Counted from the first letter of the stretch, positions 1 through 5,903 are shown. The stretch is DNA of 6,792 bases from JAVXAG01 sp040307645 (GCA_040307645.1 JAWRJF010000098.1:1-6792), one strand, 5' to 3'. Numbers and translations: made by a program. The notes: generated from the sequence alone by a model not told the origin.

Positions 1-2
1 TT

Positions 3-192
3 GAATGCAGTAATAACAAGTGTGAGAGAAGCATTAAGCCATTGGTAATTGCTAGAAAAACTTTCTTTTTTGTAACACACCATCAGGCGCAGATGCTTCT
101 GCAATTACATTTAGTCTAGTTGAAACCGCTAAAGAAAATACTGGTCAGATGAAATTCCAGAAGAATGCAGGGCCAAGATAATACCCGAATAA
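3..192 (+). pseudogene. IS66-family transposase (TnpC-like), 3' remnant with frameshift and internal deletion
   Basis: Three short blocks in different frames read like the C-terminus of an IS66 transposase. Frame 3 (3-71) gives SNNKCERSIKPLVIARK, matching the family's 'ISNNxxERxIKPFVIGRKN' segment. After a frame change in the T-run at 66-71, frame 2 (71-139) gives NTPSGADASAITFSLVETA, the usual 'GAxASAxxYSxxETAK' segment. Frame 1 (142-192) then gives WSDEIPEECRAKIIPE and a TAA stop, the usual 'LPW...PEECR' tail. The stretch normally lying between the last two blocks is missing, so there is an internal deletion as well as a frameshift. The 5' part lies outside the window, or is lost. The gene cannot be functional as read. 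The family call rests on remembered IS66 motifs, not on a search. Confidence 0.8.
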
Positions 193-193
193 A

Positions 194-591
194 TGCACGA
201 AAAAACATGAAGTATTAGATATTCTTCCAGAAAGAACTATAGAAAGCCTAAGTGCCTATTTTTCAACGTTTAACAATCGCAATAATGTTAAATACATTGT
301 TATGTATATGAGCAGCTTATTTAGGAGTATGGCGAAAAGCTGTTTCCCCAATGCTGCAGCTATCTAAACCTCTAGCACAAAGCTATTACTTGATGCACTA
401 ATTTAGAGAGTTTATGAAATCAAAAGACTTGATTACAGCAAGAAGAAATACTTAATGCATTCAATACAGGTTTAACAAACGGATACACTGAAGGTTGCAA
501 CAATAAAATTAAGGTGCTTAAAAGAAATGCTTATGGCGTACGTAATTTCCATAGGTTTAGGAAGAGAATTATGCATGTTATGAGTGCTTAA
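194..591 (+). pseudogene. ISL3-family transposase, degenerate 3' remnant
   Basis: Two blocks of an ISL3 (IS204/IS1001/IS1096/IS1165) transposase survive. Frame 2 (about 194-364) gives KHEVLDILPERTIESLSAYF followed by VKYIVMYMSSLFRSMAKSCF and a stop at 365. Frame 1 (433-591) gives the C-terminus, with GYTEGCNNKIKVLKR and YGVRNFHRFRKRI, ending at TAA 589-591. The middle of the protein is largely missing and 365-432 has stops. The first block sits where the family has 'VTDM', with its catalytic Asp. Here the residue is Tyr (codon 305-307), so the active site would be dead even without the frameshift. It starts right at the IS66 remnant's stop codon, so the 5' part was lost at that junction. Right-end repeats lie downstream in matching orientation. 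Confidence 0.82.
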
Positions 592-649
592 AATATCATA
601 AAACCATAAAATCTAACATCACTTATTTGACTGAGATCAAATAGCAAAA

Positions 650-687
650 CTGGACGCATAAAAATGCGTCCAGAAAGTCAATTTTTT
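650..687 (+). terminator. Hairpin terminator downstream of the ISL3 remnant
   Basis: A perfect 10-bp stem (CTGGACGCAT at 650-659 pairing with ATGCGTCCAG at 664-673) with an AAAA loop is followed, after 8 bases, by a run of seven T (682-688). It lies 58 bp past the transposase stop and inside the IS right end, so it probably ended the IS transcript. On the minus strand it is followed only by a short TTTT, so it could work weakly in both directions. The gap between stem and T-run makes it less than ideal. Confidence 0.5.
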
Positions 688-726
688 TATTAAATTGTGT
701 GTCACCCCAACATTTGACACAGAGCC
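683..726 (+). repeat. ISL3-like right end, copy 1 of a 44-bp tandem repeat
   Basis: The last 24 bases (703-726) end in GAGCC and contain the core CCAACATTTGACA. Read on the minus strand they begin GGCTCT and continue with GTCAAATGTTGGGG, the layout typical of ISL3-family terminal inverted repeats. The orientation is that expected for the right end of an element transcribed on the plus strand, matching the remnant that ends at 591. The unit starts with TTTTTTATTAA, which recurs at the same offset in copy 2. Confidence 0.7.
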
Positions 727-770
727 TTTTTTATTAAGATATGCTCCACCCCAACATTTGACATAGAGCC
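727..770 (+). repeat. ISL3-like right end, copy 2 of a 44-bp tandem repeat
   Basis: This copy directly follows copy 1 with no gap. The leading 11 bases are identical, the final 24 bases differ at one position (T764 against C720), and the nine bases between are mostly diverged, giving 37 of 44 identical. Its outer GAGCC ends at 770, immediately before the A-run that begins the downstream gene's terminator. It is either a duplicated IS end or the end of a second, related element. Confidence 0.7.
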
Positions 771-804
771 AAAAAAGACCTCGTACAAATGTATGAGGTC
801 TTTT
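771..804 (-). terminator. Rho-independent terminator of the crotonase gene
   Basis: A 14-bp stem (773-786 with 791-804) with one G·T wobble closes a 4-base loop. Read on the minus strand it holds the GACCTC/GAGGTC core and ends in TTTTTT (776-771). It begins 13 bp after the crotonase stop codon, the normal position for an intrinsic terminator. The IS right end lies directly against its distal U-tract. Confidence 0.88.
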
Positions 805-817
805 ATGTATTTAAACT

Positions 818-1594
818 TTATTTATTCTTAAATTCTGGTGCTCTTTTTTCAAGGAATGCTTTCATTCCTTCCTTCTGATCTTCTGTTGAGAAACCAATTG
901 CAAAGCTTTCGATTTCGAATTTGCTTGCTGATTTCATATCCATATCATATCCTGTGTTAATTGCAGTCTTAGCTGTTGCAATAGCAATTGGAGCTTTAGA
1001 AGCAATTGTAGTAGCAACCTTTTCAGCTTCTGCCATTAGTTCTTCTGGGGCAACAACCTTTTCAACTAAACCGATTCTGTAAGCTTCATCAGCTTTAATC
1101 ATATCAGCTGTGAAAATCAAATACTTTGCCATTCCTTTTCCAACTAATCTTGCTAGTCTCTGAGTTCCTCCAAATCCAGGGGTAATTCCTAGACCTACTT
1201 CAGGCTGACCAAATTTAGCCTTTTCCGAAGCAATTCTAATGTCACAAGCCATAGCTAGTTCACATCCGCCACCTAGTGCAAATCCATTTACAGCAGCGAT
1301 TACTGGTTTTTCAATTGCTTCGATTAAGTTCATAACCTTATGTCCTGCAATACCCATTTCACGTCCACCAACTGTATTTAAAGTACTCATCTGTGCGATG
1401 TCTGCTCCAGCAACAAAGGCTTTGCCCTCGCCAGTAACGATTACAACTTTAACTGCGTCATCATCAGCAATCTTAGTGAACACATCATATAGTTCTCCAA
1501 GAACATCTAGGTTAAGAGCGTTCATAGCCTGAGGTCTGTTAATTGTAACATAACCAATTCCAGCTTTTGTTTCAAATTTAATATTTTCGTACAT
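818..1594 (-). CDS. crt: Crotonase / enoyl-CoA hydratase (probable 3-hydroxybutyryl-CoA dehydratase)
   Basis: This 258-residue protein is a full-length crotonase-fold enzyme, the usual length for clostridial Crt. Such enzymes interconvert (S)-3-hydroxyacyl-CoA and trans-2-enoyl-CoA in the cytoplasm, in butyrate formation or fatty-acid oxidation. Both catalytic glutamates are present: E112 in ALGGGCEL and E132 in FGQPEVGLG, equivalent to Glu144 and Glu164 of rat mitochondrial enoyl-CoA hydratase. The oxyanion-hole segments AGADI (62-66) and GGG (108-110) are intact. ATG at 1594 is preceded by AAAGGGAG (1603-1610) 8 bases upstream. No thiolase, hydroxybutyryl-CoA dehydrogenase or butyryl-CoA dehydrogenase is adjacent, so this is not part of a bcs-type operon within the window; its own terminator and candidate promoter suggest a single-gene unit. 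Crotonase family is very sure; C4 specificity is inferred from similarity to clostridial Crt. Confidence 0.93.
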   Translation of the reverse strand: MYENIKFETKAGIGYVTINRPQAMNALNLDVLGELYDVFTKIADDDAVKVVIVTGEGKAFVAGADIAQMSTLNTVGGREMGIAGHKVMNLIEAIEKPVIAAVNGFALGGGCELAMACDIRIASEKAKFGQPEVGLGITPGFGGTQRLARLVGKGMAKYLIFTADMIKADEAYRIGLVEKVVAPEELMAEAEKVATTIASKAPIAIATAKTAINTGYDMDMKSASKFEIESFAIGFSTEDQKEGMKAFLEKRAPEFKNK

Positions 1595-1636
1595 TTCAAA
1601 TTCTCCCTTTCTTTAGAAAAAATAATCCTTGTTAAA

Positions 1637-1665
1637 ATTGTGACACTTTCCTTATATTATTGCAA
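1637..1665 (-). promoter_or_regulatory. Candidate promoter for the crotonase gene
   Basis: On the minus strand a TTGCAA -35 (1660-1665) is separated by 17 bases from a CACAAT -10 (1637-1642), about 27 bases before the ribosome binding site. The -10 matches consensus at only 4 of 6 positions, so the call is tentative. The gap to the pilin gene stop is just over 100 bp, enough room for a separate promoter. Confidence 0.35.
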
Positions 1666-1704
1666 GGGAAGTAAGGTTATTACGGAAATAAATACATGAT
1701 TGGT

Positions 1705-2457
1705 TTATGATGGGATTTTGTACCATTGTCCGGGACTTGCGCCTGGACTTCCTCCCCACGAGCCTCCATCTTTAAATACATAATATTCCCCATTGTATAA
1801 ACACATGTCTCCTCTTGTTAAATCGCTTTTCTGACCTTCGCCTTCTGCATATGTTACAATTCTATTAGTTATTTTTTGAACACTAAACCAACTATGTCCA
1901 TCGCCTCCTGGCCCTGATAGTGCTTGTCCTTTTGTCAAAGTCGTATTACTTGTCACTACATAATAATTCCCATCTGTGTATTTAAAAATTCCTCCTGCTG
2001 GTACTGTGATATTATCCCATTCTTGGACATAATCTTCAGCTTTAGGCCATATATTAGGAGTTAAAGAAAGATTAGTACCTGGATATGTTTCTCCAGTGTC
2101 CCCTCCTTCTTCATCTCCGCCTTGTTGTCCATCATCGTGGTATGTGCATCGAACTCGTCCAGTATCTCCATTGTCTGCCCAGTAAAATGTTCCGCCTTCT
2201 GGACAAACATATTCATCGCTCTTTTCTGCGTAAATAGCTGTAAATGCCCCATCTAATGAACTATAAGTTCCAGCCATGTATTCATTGGCCATTTCAGCAT
2301 ATAAAGACCTTTTGTTAGCACTACAAGTTGCTTCTCTTGCGGCTTCCAGTCTACCTGTAAAAATAGGAATGGAAACAGCTACAAGAATTCCAATAATTGC
2401 AACTACAACTAAAAGTTCAGCTACTGTAAATCCCTTTTTCTTTTTAATCACACTCAT
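1705..2457 (-). CDS. Type IV pilin-like protein with C-terminal carbohydrate-binding-like modules
   Basis: ATG at 2457 is preferred, giving 250 residues: GAGG at 2464-2467 sits 6 bases upstream. A TTG start at 2472 is possible in frame but would place the start codon upstream of that site. The N-terminus is a class III prepilin signal, MSVIKKKKG|FTVAELL, with cleavage after G9, Phe at +1 and Glu at +5, then a hydrophobic helix to about residue 33. Residues 84-106 hold the Firmicutes pilin-type 'CPEGG...GxVxC' segment (C85, C104). A Gly/Asp/Glu-rich linker (about 108-127) leads to two Trp/Tyr-rich modules, about 136-196 and 199-250, each with a '(D/N)G.YYV' core and a late Trp, recalling CBM5/12 chitin-binding folds. 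The protein would be processed by a prepilin peptidase and sit at the cell surface or in a pilus. No pilus assembly genes are nearby, so its machinery must be elsewhere. The pilin call is firm; the binding role is inferred. Confidence 0.85.
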   Translation of the reverse strand: MSVIKKKKGFTVAELLVVVAIIGILVAVSIPIFTGRLEAAREATCSANKRSLYAEMANEYMAGTYSSLDGAFTAIYAEKSDEYVCPEGGTFYWADNGDTGRVRCTYHDDGQQGGDEEGGDTGETYPGTNLSLTPNIWPKAEDYVQEWDNITVPAGGIFKYTDGNYYVVTSNTTLTKGQALSGPGGDGHSWFSVQKITNRIVTYAEGEGQKSDLTRGDMCLYNGEYYVFKDGGSWGGSPGASPGQWYKIPS

Positions 2458-2494
2458 AAAATACCTCAACAACTAATTTACATACTTTTAAAAC

Positions 2495-2523
2495 ATTATA
2501 CAATATTAATATTTTATTGTATA
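2495..2523 (-). promoter_or_regulatory. Probable promoter of the pilin-like gene
   Basis: The minus strand shows a perfect TATAAT -10 at 2495-2500, 17 bases downstream of a TATACA -35 (2518-2523, 4 of 6 consensus). It lies about 30 bases before the GAGG ribosome binding site and after the hairpin that ends the upstream operon, so the pilin gene looks independently transcribed. Confidence 0.6.
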
Positions 2524-2525
2524 TA

Positions 2526-2581
2526 AGAAAATACCTACTTATGTTGAATTTTGTTGTTAAACAAATTCAAACTTAAATAGG
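2526..2581 (-). terminator. Long AT-rich hairpin terminating the three-gene operon
   Basis: A 48-bp imperfect inverted repeat spans 2534-2581. Its inner stem pairs TTGAATTT (2544-2551) with AAATTCAA (2563-2570) plus GTT/AAC, around a short loop, and its outer arms are CCTAC and ATAGG. On the minus strand it begins 36 bases after the dehydrogenase stop and is followed by TATTTTCTTATAT. The stem is weak in G+C and has a few bulges, so efficiency is uncertain, but the position is right for an operon terminator. Confidence 0.55.
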
Positions 2582-2617
2582 CGTTAATTCATTAAATTAT
2601 TTTAAGAAATATTACTC

Positions 2618-3529
2618 TTAATCTTCTGGATATTGACTAATTTCTGGCTGATAAGAAACAATATTATGTGTCATTCCATTATCCGGTGTTATGCATTCTC
2701 CAGTTAAACAATCTGTCATTTCTGTACACATTGCATAAACTACCCTTGCTACTCCATCAACAGTCTTAATCTCATCTAGCTGTGGTGTTGATATCTCATC
2801 ATATAAGGCATCCTGTTCCTCTTCTGGTAAACAATCAAGTACCAGATTTGTAGTAGCACCTGGTGTTGCCATGCCTCCTGGGGCTACAGTATTAACTTTG
2901 ATACCAAAACGTTTCAGCTCCTTTGCTGCTTCAATTGTAAGGGAAACAATTCCTCCTTTTGATGCAGAATAATGAGCGTATCCACCAAATACAGGATAAG
3001 GTAACCACGCACAGTTTGATGAAATAAGTGTCATCTTGCCTGATATACCATTTTTTATCATATATTTGCTCACATGCTTCACAGTTCTAAAGGCTCCTGT
3101 CAAATTTACATTTATTACTTTTTCAAACTCCTCTGTGGGCAAATCGTAAATATGAGCATAATTCCAAATTGCAGCTGCAGTAACAAGAATGTCCAATGAT
3201 CCAAAGGCTTTGTCAACAAATTCAACCATTTCAATCACTTCCTGCTCGGATGTAACATCTACCTTGCAGAACTTTACTCTGTCACTTCCATATCCACACT
3301 CCTCAAATATGCCGAGGGCATTTCCTGCCTCATGTTCTGAAAAAGATGCCACTACAACCTTTGCTCCTCCCTGAAGTAATCTCATGGTTACATTAAAGCC
3401 AAGACCTGATGTACCTCCTGTAACTAGTGCAACCTTTCCCTTGACCGAGAAAATGTCTTCAAGTGGAGGCATCTCACTAAGATAACCTTTAAGCATTGCG
3501 GCCTGTGGGTCATTAATATCATAACTCAT
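2618..3529 (-). CDS. Short-chain dehydrogenase/reductase (SDR family)
   Basis: A classical-type SDR, an NAD(P)-dependent oxidoreductase acting on a carbonyl/alcohol pair. ATG at 3529 is chosen (303 residues) because AGGAGG (3537-3542) lies 7 bases upstream; the alternative GTG at 3535 is too close to it. In this numbering the Rossmann motif TGGTSGLG is at 37-44, the acidic DV at 91-92, TAAA at 117-120, the active-site Asn at N142 (NVNLTG), Ser at S171 (ISSN), and YSASK with Tyr187 and Lys191, so the catalytic set is complete. There is an N-terminal extension of about 30 residues before the first beta strand, and the C-terminal 'DGG' is replaced by PDNGMT. No acidic residue is obvious at the end of the second strand, so cofactor preference is unclear. 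It is the last gene of the operon; its substrate is probably the product of the upstream methyltransferase step, which is inference. Confidence 0.92.
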   Translation of the reverse strand: MSYDINDPQAAMLKGYLSEMPPLEDIFSVKGKVALVTGGTSGLGFNVTMRLLQGGAKVVVASFSEHEAGNALGIFEECGYGSDRVKFCKVDVTSEQEVIEMVEFVDKAFGSLDILVTAAAIWNYAHIYDLPTEEFEKVINVNLTGAFRTVKHVSKYMIKNGISGKMTLISSNCAWLPYPVFGGYAHYSASKGGIVSLTIEAAKELKRFGIKVNTVAPGGMATPGATTNLVLDCLPEEEQDALYDEISTPQLDEIKTVDGVARVVYAMCTEMTDCLTGECITPDNGMTHNIVSYQPEISQYPED

Positions 3530-3536
3530 TTGCACT

Positions 3537-3543
3537 CCTCCTA
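3537..3543 (-). promoter_or_regulatory. Ribosome binding site overlapping the previous gene's stop
   Basis: The minus strand reads TAGGAGG: the TAG (3541-3543) stops the GcvT-like gene and AGGAGG (3537-3542) is the Shine-Dalgarno site for the SDR. This decides the SDR start at 3529 and predicts that ribosomes finishing the upstream gene can re-initiate here. Confidence 0.8.
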
Positions 3544-4533
3544 AATAAAGCTTTTATCACAAACTGTAATTTTCGCTCCGTTTTGTCCTGTAGTTAACTG
3601 GGTTCCATTTTCCGAAAATCTTTTCTCAACTATGGCAAAACCTATGTTTTTATCAACGGTATACCCATATATCATCTGGCGAATAATTCCACAAGGAACG
3701 CCTTTATGATATACGATTTCATTTTGTGCTATATCTTCATAACTTTCTCTTTCTGGGTCAAGCTCAACTCCAACTAGGATGTTTTCCTCTTTTGCAGAAG
3801 CCAATGCTTCTTTTCCCATAAATTCCTTCTCCATTTTCACTGACCATCCAAGACCTGCTTCATAAGGTGTTAACCCATACATATCTTGTCTAAGTGCAAA
3901 TCCCTTTTCCATAGGAAGAGAGCGCACATATACTTCTAAGGTTCTAAGTTCTTTACCATCATAGTTTTTATCATTTTCTTCCAATGCCTGACGAATTGTA
4001 TCAGTATCTTTCATATCACAATATATTTCGTAACCATTTTCTCCTGTAAATCCTGATTTATGAATTTTAACCTTTGTATCTCCTATTAAATTATCTTCCA
4101 TGCGAAAACGTTTCATTTCATCGATTGGATTTGTAAGTATTGCATTCATATATTCAAGAGATTTAGGACCCTGCACTGCATACATATCAATAGAAAATGA
4201 TAAATCTTTATATGCTACATCATTATCTCCTTTATTTTTTTCAAGCCATGGCTGAAATCTTGGGGCATAAAGAGTCGAAACCCAGTAATGTTCATCTTCT
4301 AAACAAGTAACAATTGTATCATCAACAATTTTTCCTTCTTCATTTAGAAGGGTTGTATATTTACTTACACCTGGTTTAGCACCAGCTATATCGTTTACAC
4401 ATAAGTAGTCAAGTAGCTTTCCGGCATCTTTTCCTGTAACTTCAACAAGGTCATGAGTCCAACGGTACCAGCCAACATTAGTTCTTACTGCATTAGCCTC
4501 TGCTCTTGCAATTGTATCTTCTTTAAATAACAT
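3541..4533 (-). CDS. GcvT-like tetrahydrofolate-dependent methyltransferase / demethylase
   Basis: This 330-residue protein belongs to the GcvT/aminomethyltransferase superfamily, which includes glycine-cleavage T-protein, DmdA and LigM; members move a one-carbon or methyl group from substrate to tetrahydrofolate. Family marks in order: VNDIAGAKPG (46-55), YTTLLNEEGKIVDD (59-72), the VQGPKS turn (120-124), SGFTGENGYEI (160-170, cf. T-protein RTGYTGEDGFE), LPMEKGF (206-212), TPYEAGLGW (222-230), FMGKEAL (238-244), and a C-terminal barrel with LVGVEL (253-258) and NIGFAIVE (296-303). It is shorter than typical T-protein (about 365) and no gcvH, gcvP or lipoate gene is near, so a role in glycine cleavage is unlikely. 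ATG 4533 follows AGGAGGG by 6 bases. Its neighbours suggest catabolic demethylation of a small or aromatic compound feeding methyl- or methylene-THF to one-carbon metabolism; the substrate is unknown. Confidence 0.87.
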   Translation of the reverse strand: MLFKEDTIARAEANAVRTNVGWYRWTHDLVEVTGKDAGKLLDYLCVNDIAGAKPGVSKYTTLLNEEGKIVDDTIVTCLEDEHYWVSTLYAPRFQPWLEKNKGDNDVAYKDLSFSIDMYAVQGPKSLEYMNAILTNPIDEMKRFRMEDNLIGDTKVKIHKSGFTGENGYEIYCDMKDTDTIRQALEENDKNYDGKELRTLEVYVRSLPMEKGFALRQDMYGLTPYEAGLGWSVKMEKEFMGKEALASAKEENILVGVELDPERESYEDIAQNEIVYHKGVPCGIIRQMIYGYTVDKNIGFAIVEKRFSENGTQLTTGQNGAKITVCDKSFI

Positions 4534-4539
4534 ATGTAT

Positions 4540-4547
4540 CCCTCCTA
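4540..4547 (-). promoter_or_regulatory. Ribosome binding site overlapping the previous gene's stop
   Basis: The minus strand reads TAGGAGGG. TAG (4545-4547) ends the 400-residue gene, and AGGAGGG (4540-4546) lies 6 bases before the GcvT-like ATG. The arrangement is the same as at the next junction and points to coupled translation of all three proteins. Confidence 0.8.
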
Positions 4548-5747
4548 AATCATTTTCTTATCAATTTTGTGACCGATGACAATTTCCATATCATCTGTAT
4601 CTTTGTTTTCAAACCAAACAGAAAACTCAGGGTCAACCATAGTTTTAACTGCATTATGCCAAAGTGATTCATAACATTCAGTAAGTTCATCAACTGGTGC
4701 CATTTCATAACGTCCATTAAAGTCGTCTGCTGTTACATGAATTCTTGTTTCATCTTTTGTAAATGCTGTAAGTTCACAAGGAACTAATTGACAATCAAGG
4801 ATAAACTTAATATATCCTCCCATAATTCTAGAATCTTTTCTCTCAACCTCATGTGGAACTCCTAGATAATTACGAAGACCTTCTACTGAAAAATAATCTA
4901 AAAATTGATTTTTTCCAGCTGTAGAAAATACGATTTTCATTACTCTTTCAAATTCATCTTCATCTGGAGCCATATCTCTTATGGCCATAATTGGGAAAGC
5001 TAAGCTCCATACCCAACCCATTTGCATAACCCAGTTGTATGCCCAATCAAAAGATTTTTCTTCGCCGAAGGCATTGGTATACTTTCCATTTCGCAAAATT
5101 TGTCCTTCTGTTACTGTTCTGTCCTCAGGAGTATTATGAACAGGTTTTGTTGGGTTTCCCATATGATCCATCCATCCCTGCTTAGGAAGACCTGTTACAT
5201 CACGTCTTTCGGCTACAACTCTACAATGTCTGTCTCCGCAGCCTCTTGCTTCACACATATTAAGACATACTTCATTTTCTCCATCCTTAGAACATAAATC
5301 AAAGTTTGCGGTGAACATGCCCGTTGTCATGTTACACATTTCAGCTCCTACTATATCCCATGGACATGTATCCAATTCTTTTTCTACTCTATCTCTTGTA
5401 AACTGAATTACTCTTCCGGACATATTTTCGTATTCATCACCAGAGTCACCCCATATAGCACCTAGCCAAGCTGACTTTTCTAGGAATTCTGGCATATTCC
5501 ATTCATCGTAATATCCGTTTAAGTACTGCTCTGATGAAGCTGCCGCATTAAACTGATATGCTACCTCACAGATTGCAGCTGTTCTTTTGTCAAAATCTGG
5601 TTCAAAAATTCTCATAATCTGAAATATGTTTGCTGAAAATCCAGCAATATGACGAACTCCGTAGTTATAGCATTCCTTCTGTGGGATTAATTTGCCCCAT
5701 ACAGTTTCTACGCATTTTGATTCTTTTAATTTTTCATTAAGAGCCAT
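4545..5747 (-). CDS. Cys-rich protein with V4R/XylR_N-like motif, unknown function
   Basis: A 400-residue soluble protein with no signal peptide or clear membrane segment, first gene of the operon. I do not recognise it as a characterised enzyme. The most telling segment, residues 161-177, reads CLNMCEARGCGDRHCRV, with Cys at 161, 165, 170 and 175. It resembles the Cys-rich 'C..xGDxxC.F' motif of V4R (4-vinyl reductase) and XylR_N domains, which bind hydrophobic or aromatic ligands and often zinc. The upstream region fits such a domain (CEVAYQFNAAASSEQYLNG near 60-78; AEMCNMTTGMFTANF at 135-149). The second half is Trp/Met-rich (WAYNWVMQMGWVWS, 235-248) and does not resemble a DNA-binding or AAA+ domain, so it is not a typical XylR-type regulator. 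ATG 5747 follows AGGAGGAG (5753-5760) by 5 bases. Co-transcription with a GcvT-like enzyme and an SDR suggests substrate binding or a catalytic subunit; this is inference. Confidence 0.8.
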   Translation of the reverse strand: MALNEKLKESKCVETVWGKLIPQKECYNYGVRHIAGFSANIFQIMRIFEPDFDKRTAAICEVAYQFNAAASSEQYLNGYYDEWNMPEFLEKSAWLGAIWGDSGDEYENMSGRVIQFTRDRVEKELDTCPWDIVGAEMCNMTTGMFTANFDLCSKDGENEVCLNMCEARGCGDRHCRVVAERRDVTGLPKQGWMDHMGNPTKPVHNTPEDRTVTEGQILRNGKYTNAFGEEKSFDWAYNWVMQMGWVWSLAFPIMAIRDMAPDEDEFERVMKIVFSTAGKNQFLDYFSVEGLRNYLGVPHEVERKDSRIMGGYIKFILDCQLVPCELTAFTKDETRIHVTADDFNGRYEMAPVDELTECYESLWHNAVKTMVDPEFSVWFENKDTDDMEIVIGHKIDKKMI

Positions 5748-5799
5748 AATATCTCCTCCTCTTAAATATACTTAGACTATCCGTGTTAACAAAATTGTA

Positions 5800-5830
5800 A
5801 TATTACCTGTTTTATTACTATAGTCTACAA
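5800..5830 (-). promoter_or_regulatory. Candidate regulated promoter of the operon
   Basis: On the minus strand TAATAT (5800-5805) sits 19 bases downstream of TTGTAG (5825-5830), and the -35 overlaps the operator-like box at 5826-5840. The 19-base spacing is poor, which would fit activator dependence, with the box centred near -40. TAATAT is embedded in the palindrome GTAATATTAC (5797-5806). An alternative TATATT (5765-5770) with TTGTTA (5787-5792) would start transcription inside the ribosome binding site and is less likely. Confidence 0.3.
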
Positions 5831-5840
5831 ATCGTTTGTA
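5826..5840. promoter_or_regulatory. Operator-like palindrome, box 1
   Basis: TACAAATCGTTTGTA is a perfect inverted repeat: 6-bp arms around TCG. It lies in the divergent intergenic region and matches box 2 at 12 of 15 positions. It is a candidate binding site for the divergently encoded PucR-like protein. Confidence 0.5.
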
Positions 5841-5858
5841 TTATTTATTTCTTTACCC

Positions 5859-5873
5859 TGCAAATTGTATGTA
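5859..5873. promoter_or_regulatory. Operator-like box 2
   Basis: TGCAAATTGTATGTA matches box 1 at 12 of 15 positions in the same orientation and lies exactly 33 bp away, about three helical turns, so both boxes face the same side of the DNA. Its own dyad symmetry is weaker than that of box 1. Confidence 0.45.
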
Positions 5874-5903
5874 TGCCTTATCTCTTTTTTAATTCATTTA
5901 CTA

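Noticed and set aside
1239..1532. Plus-strand open frame of 97 codons within the crotonase gene
   Set aside because: Antisense shadow of a strongly conserved coding region, with no ribosome binding site and a Ser/Pro/Thr-rich translation typical of reverse-frame reading.
1646..1671. Imperfect inverted repeat (CTTTCCTT / AAGGGAAG) between the pilin and crotonase genes
   Set aside because: The 10-base loop, a mismatch on the minus strand and lack of a T-run make it a poor terminator; it overlaps the candidate crotonase -35 and is probably chance.
2061..2252. Minus-strand 63-codon open frame inside the pilin gene
   Set aside because: It overlaps a clearly coding frame with family motifs; no separate start signal or recognisable protein.
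2458..2472. TTG start adding five residues to the pilin-like protein
   Set aside because: The GAGG ribosome binding site lies downstream of that TTG and is well spaced for the ATG at 2457, which also gives a standard-length prepilin leader.
3541..4533. Glycine-cleavage T-protein (gcvT) proper
   Set aside because: No gcvH, gcvP or lipoylation genes adjacent, a shorter length and an SDR/V4R-like context argue for a different member of the superfamily.
5022..5297. Plus-strand 91-codon open frame opposite the 400-residue gene
   Set aside because: Antisense shadow with no ribosome binding site and no recognisable features.
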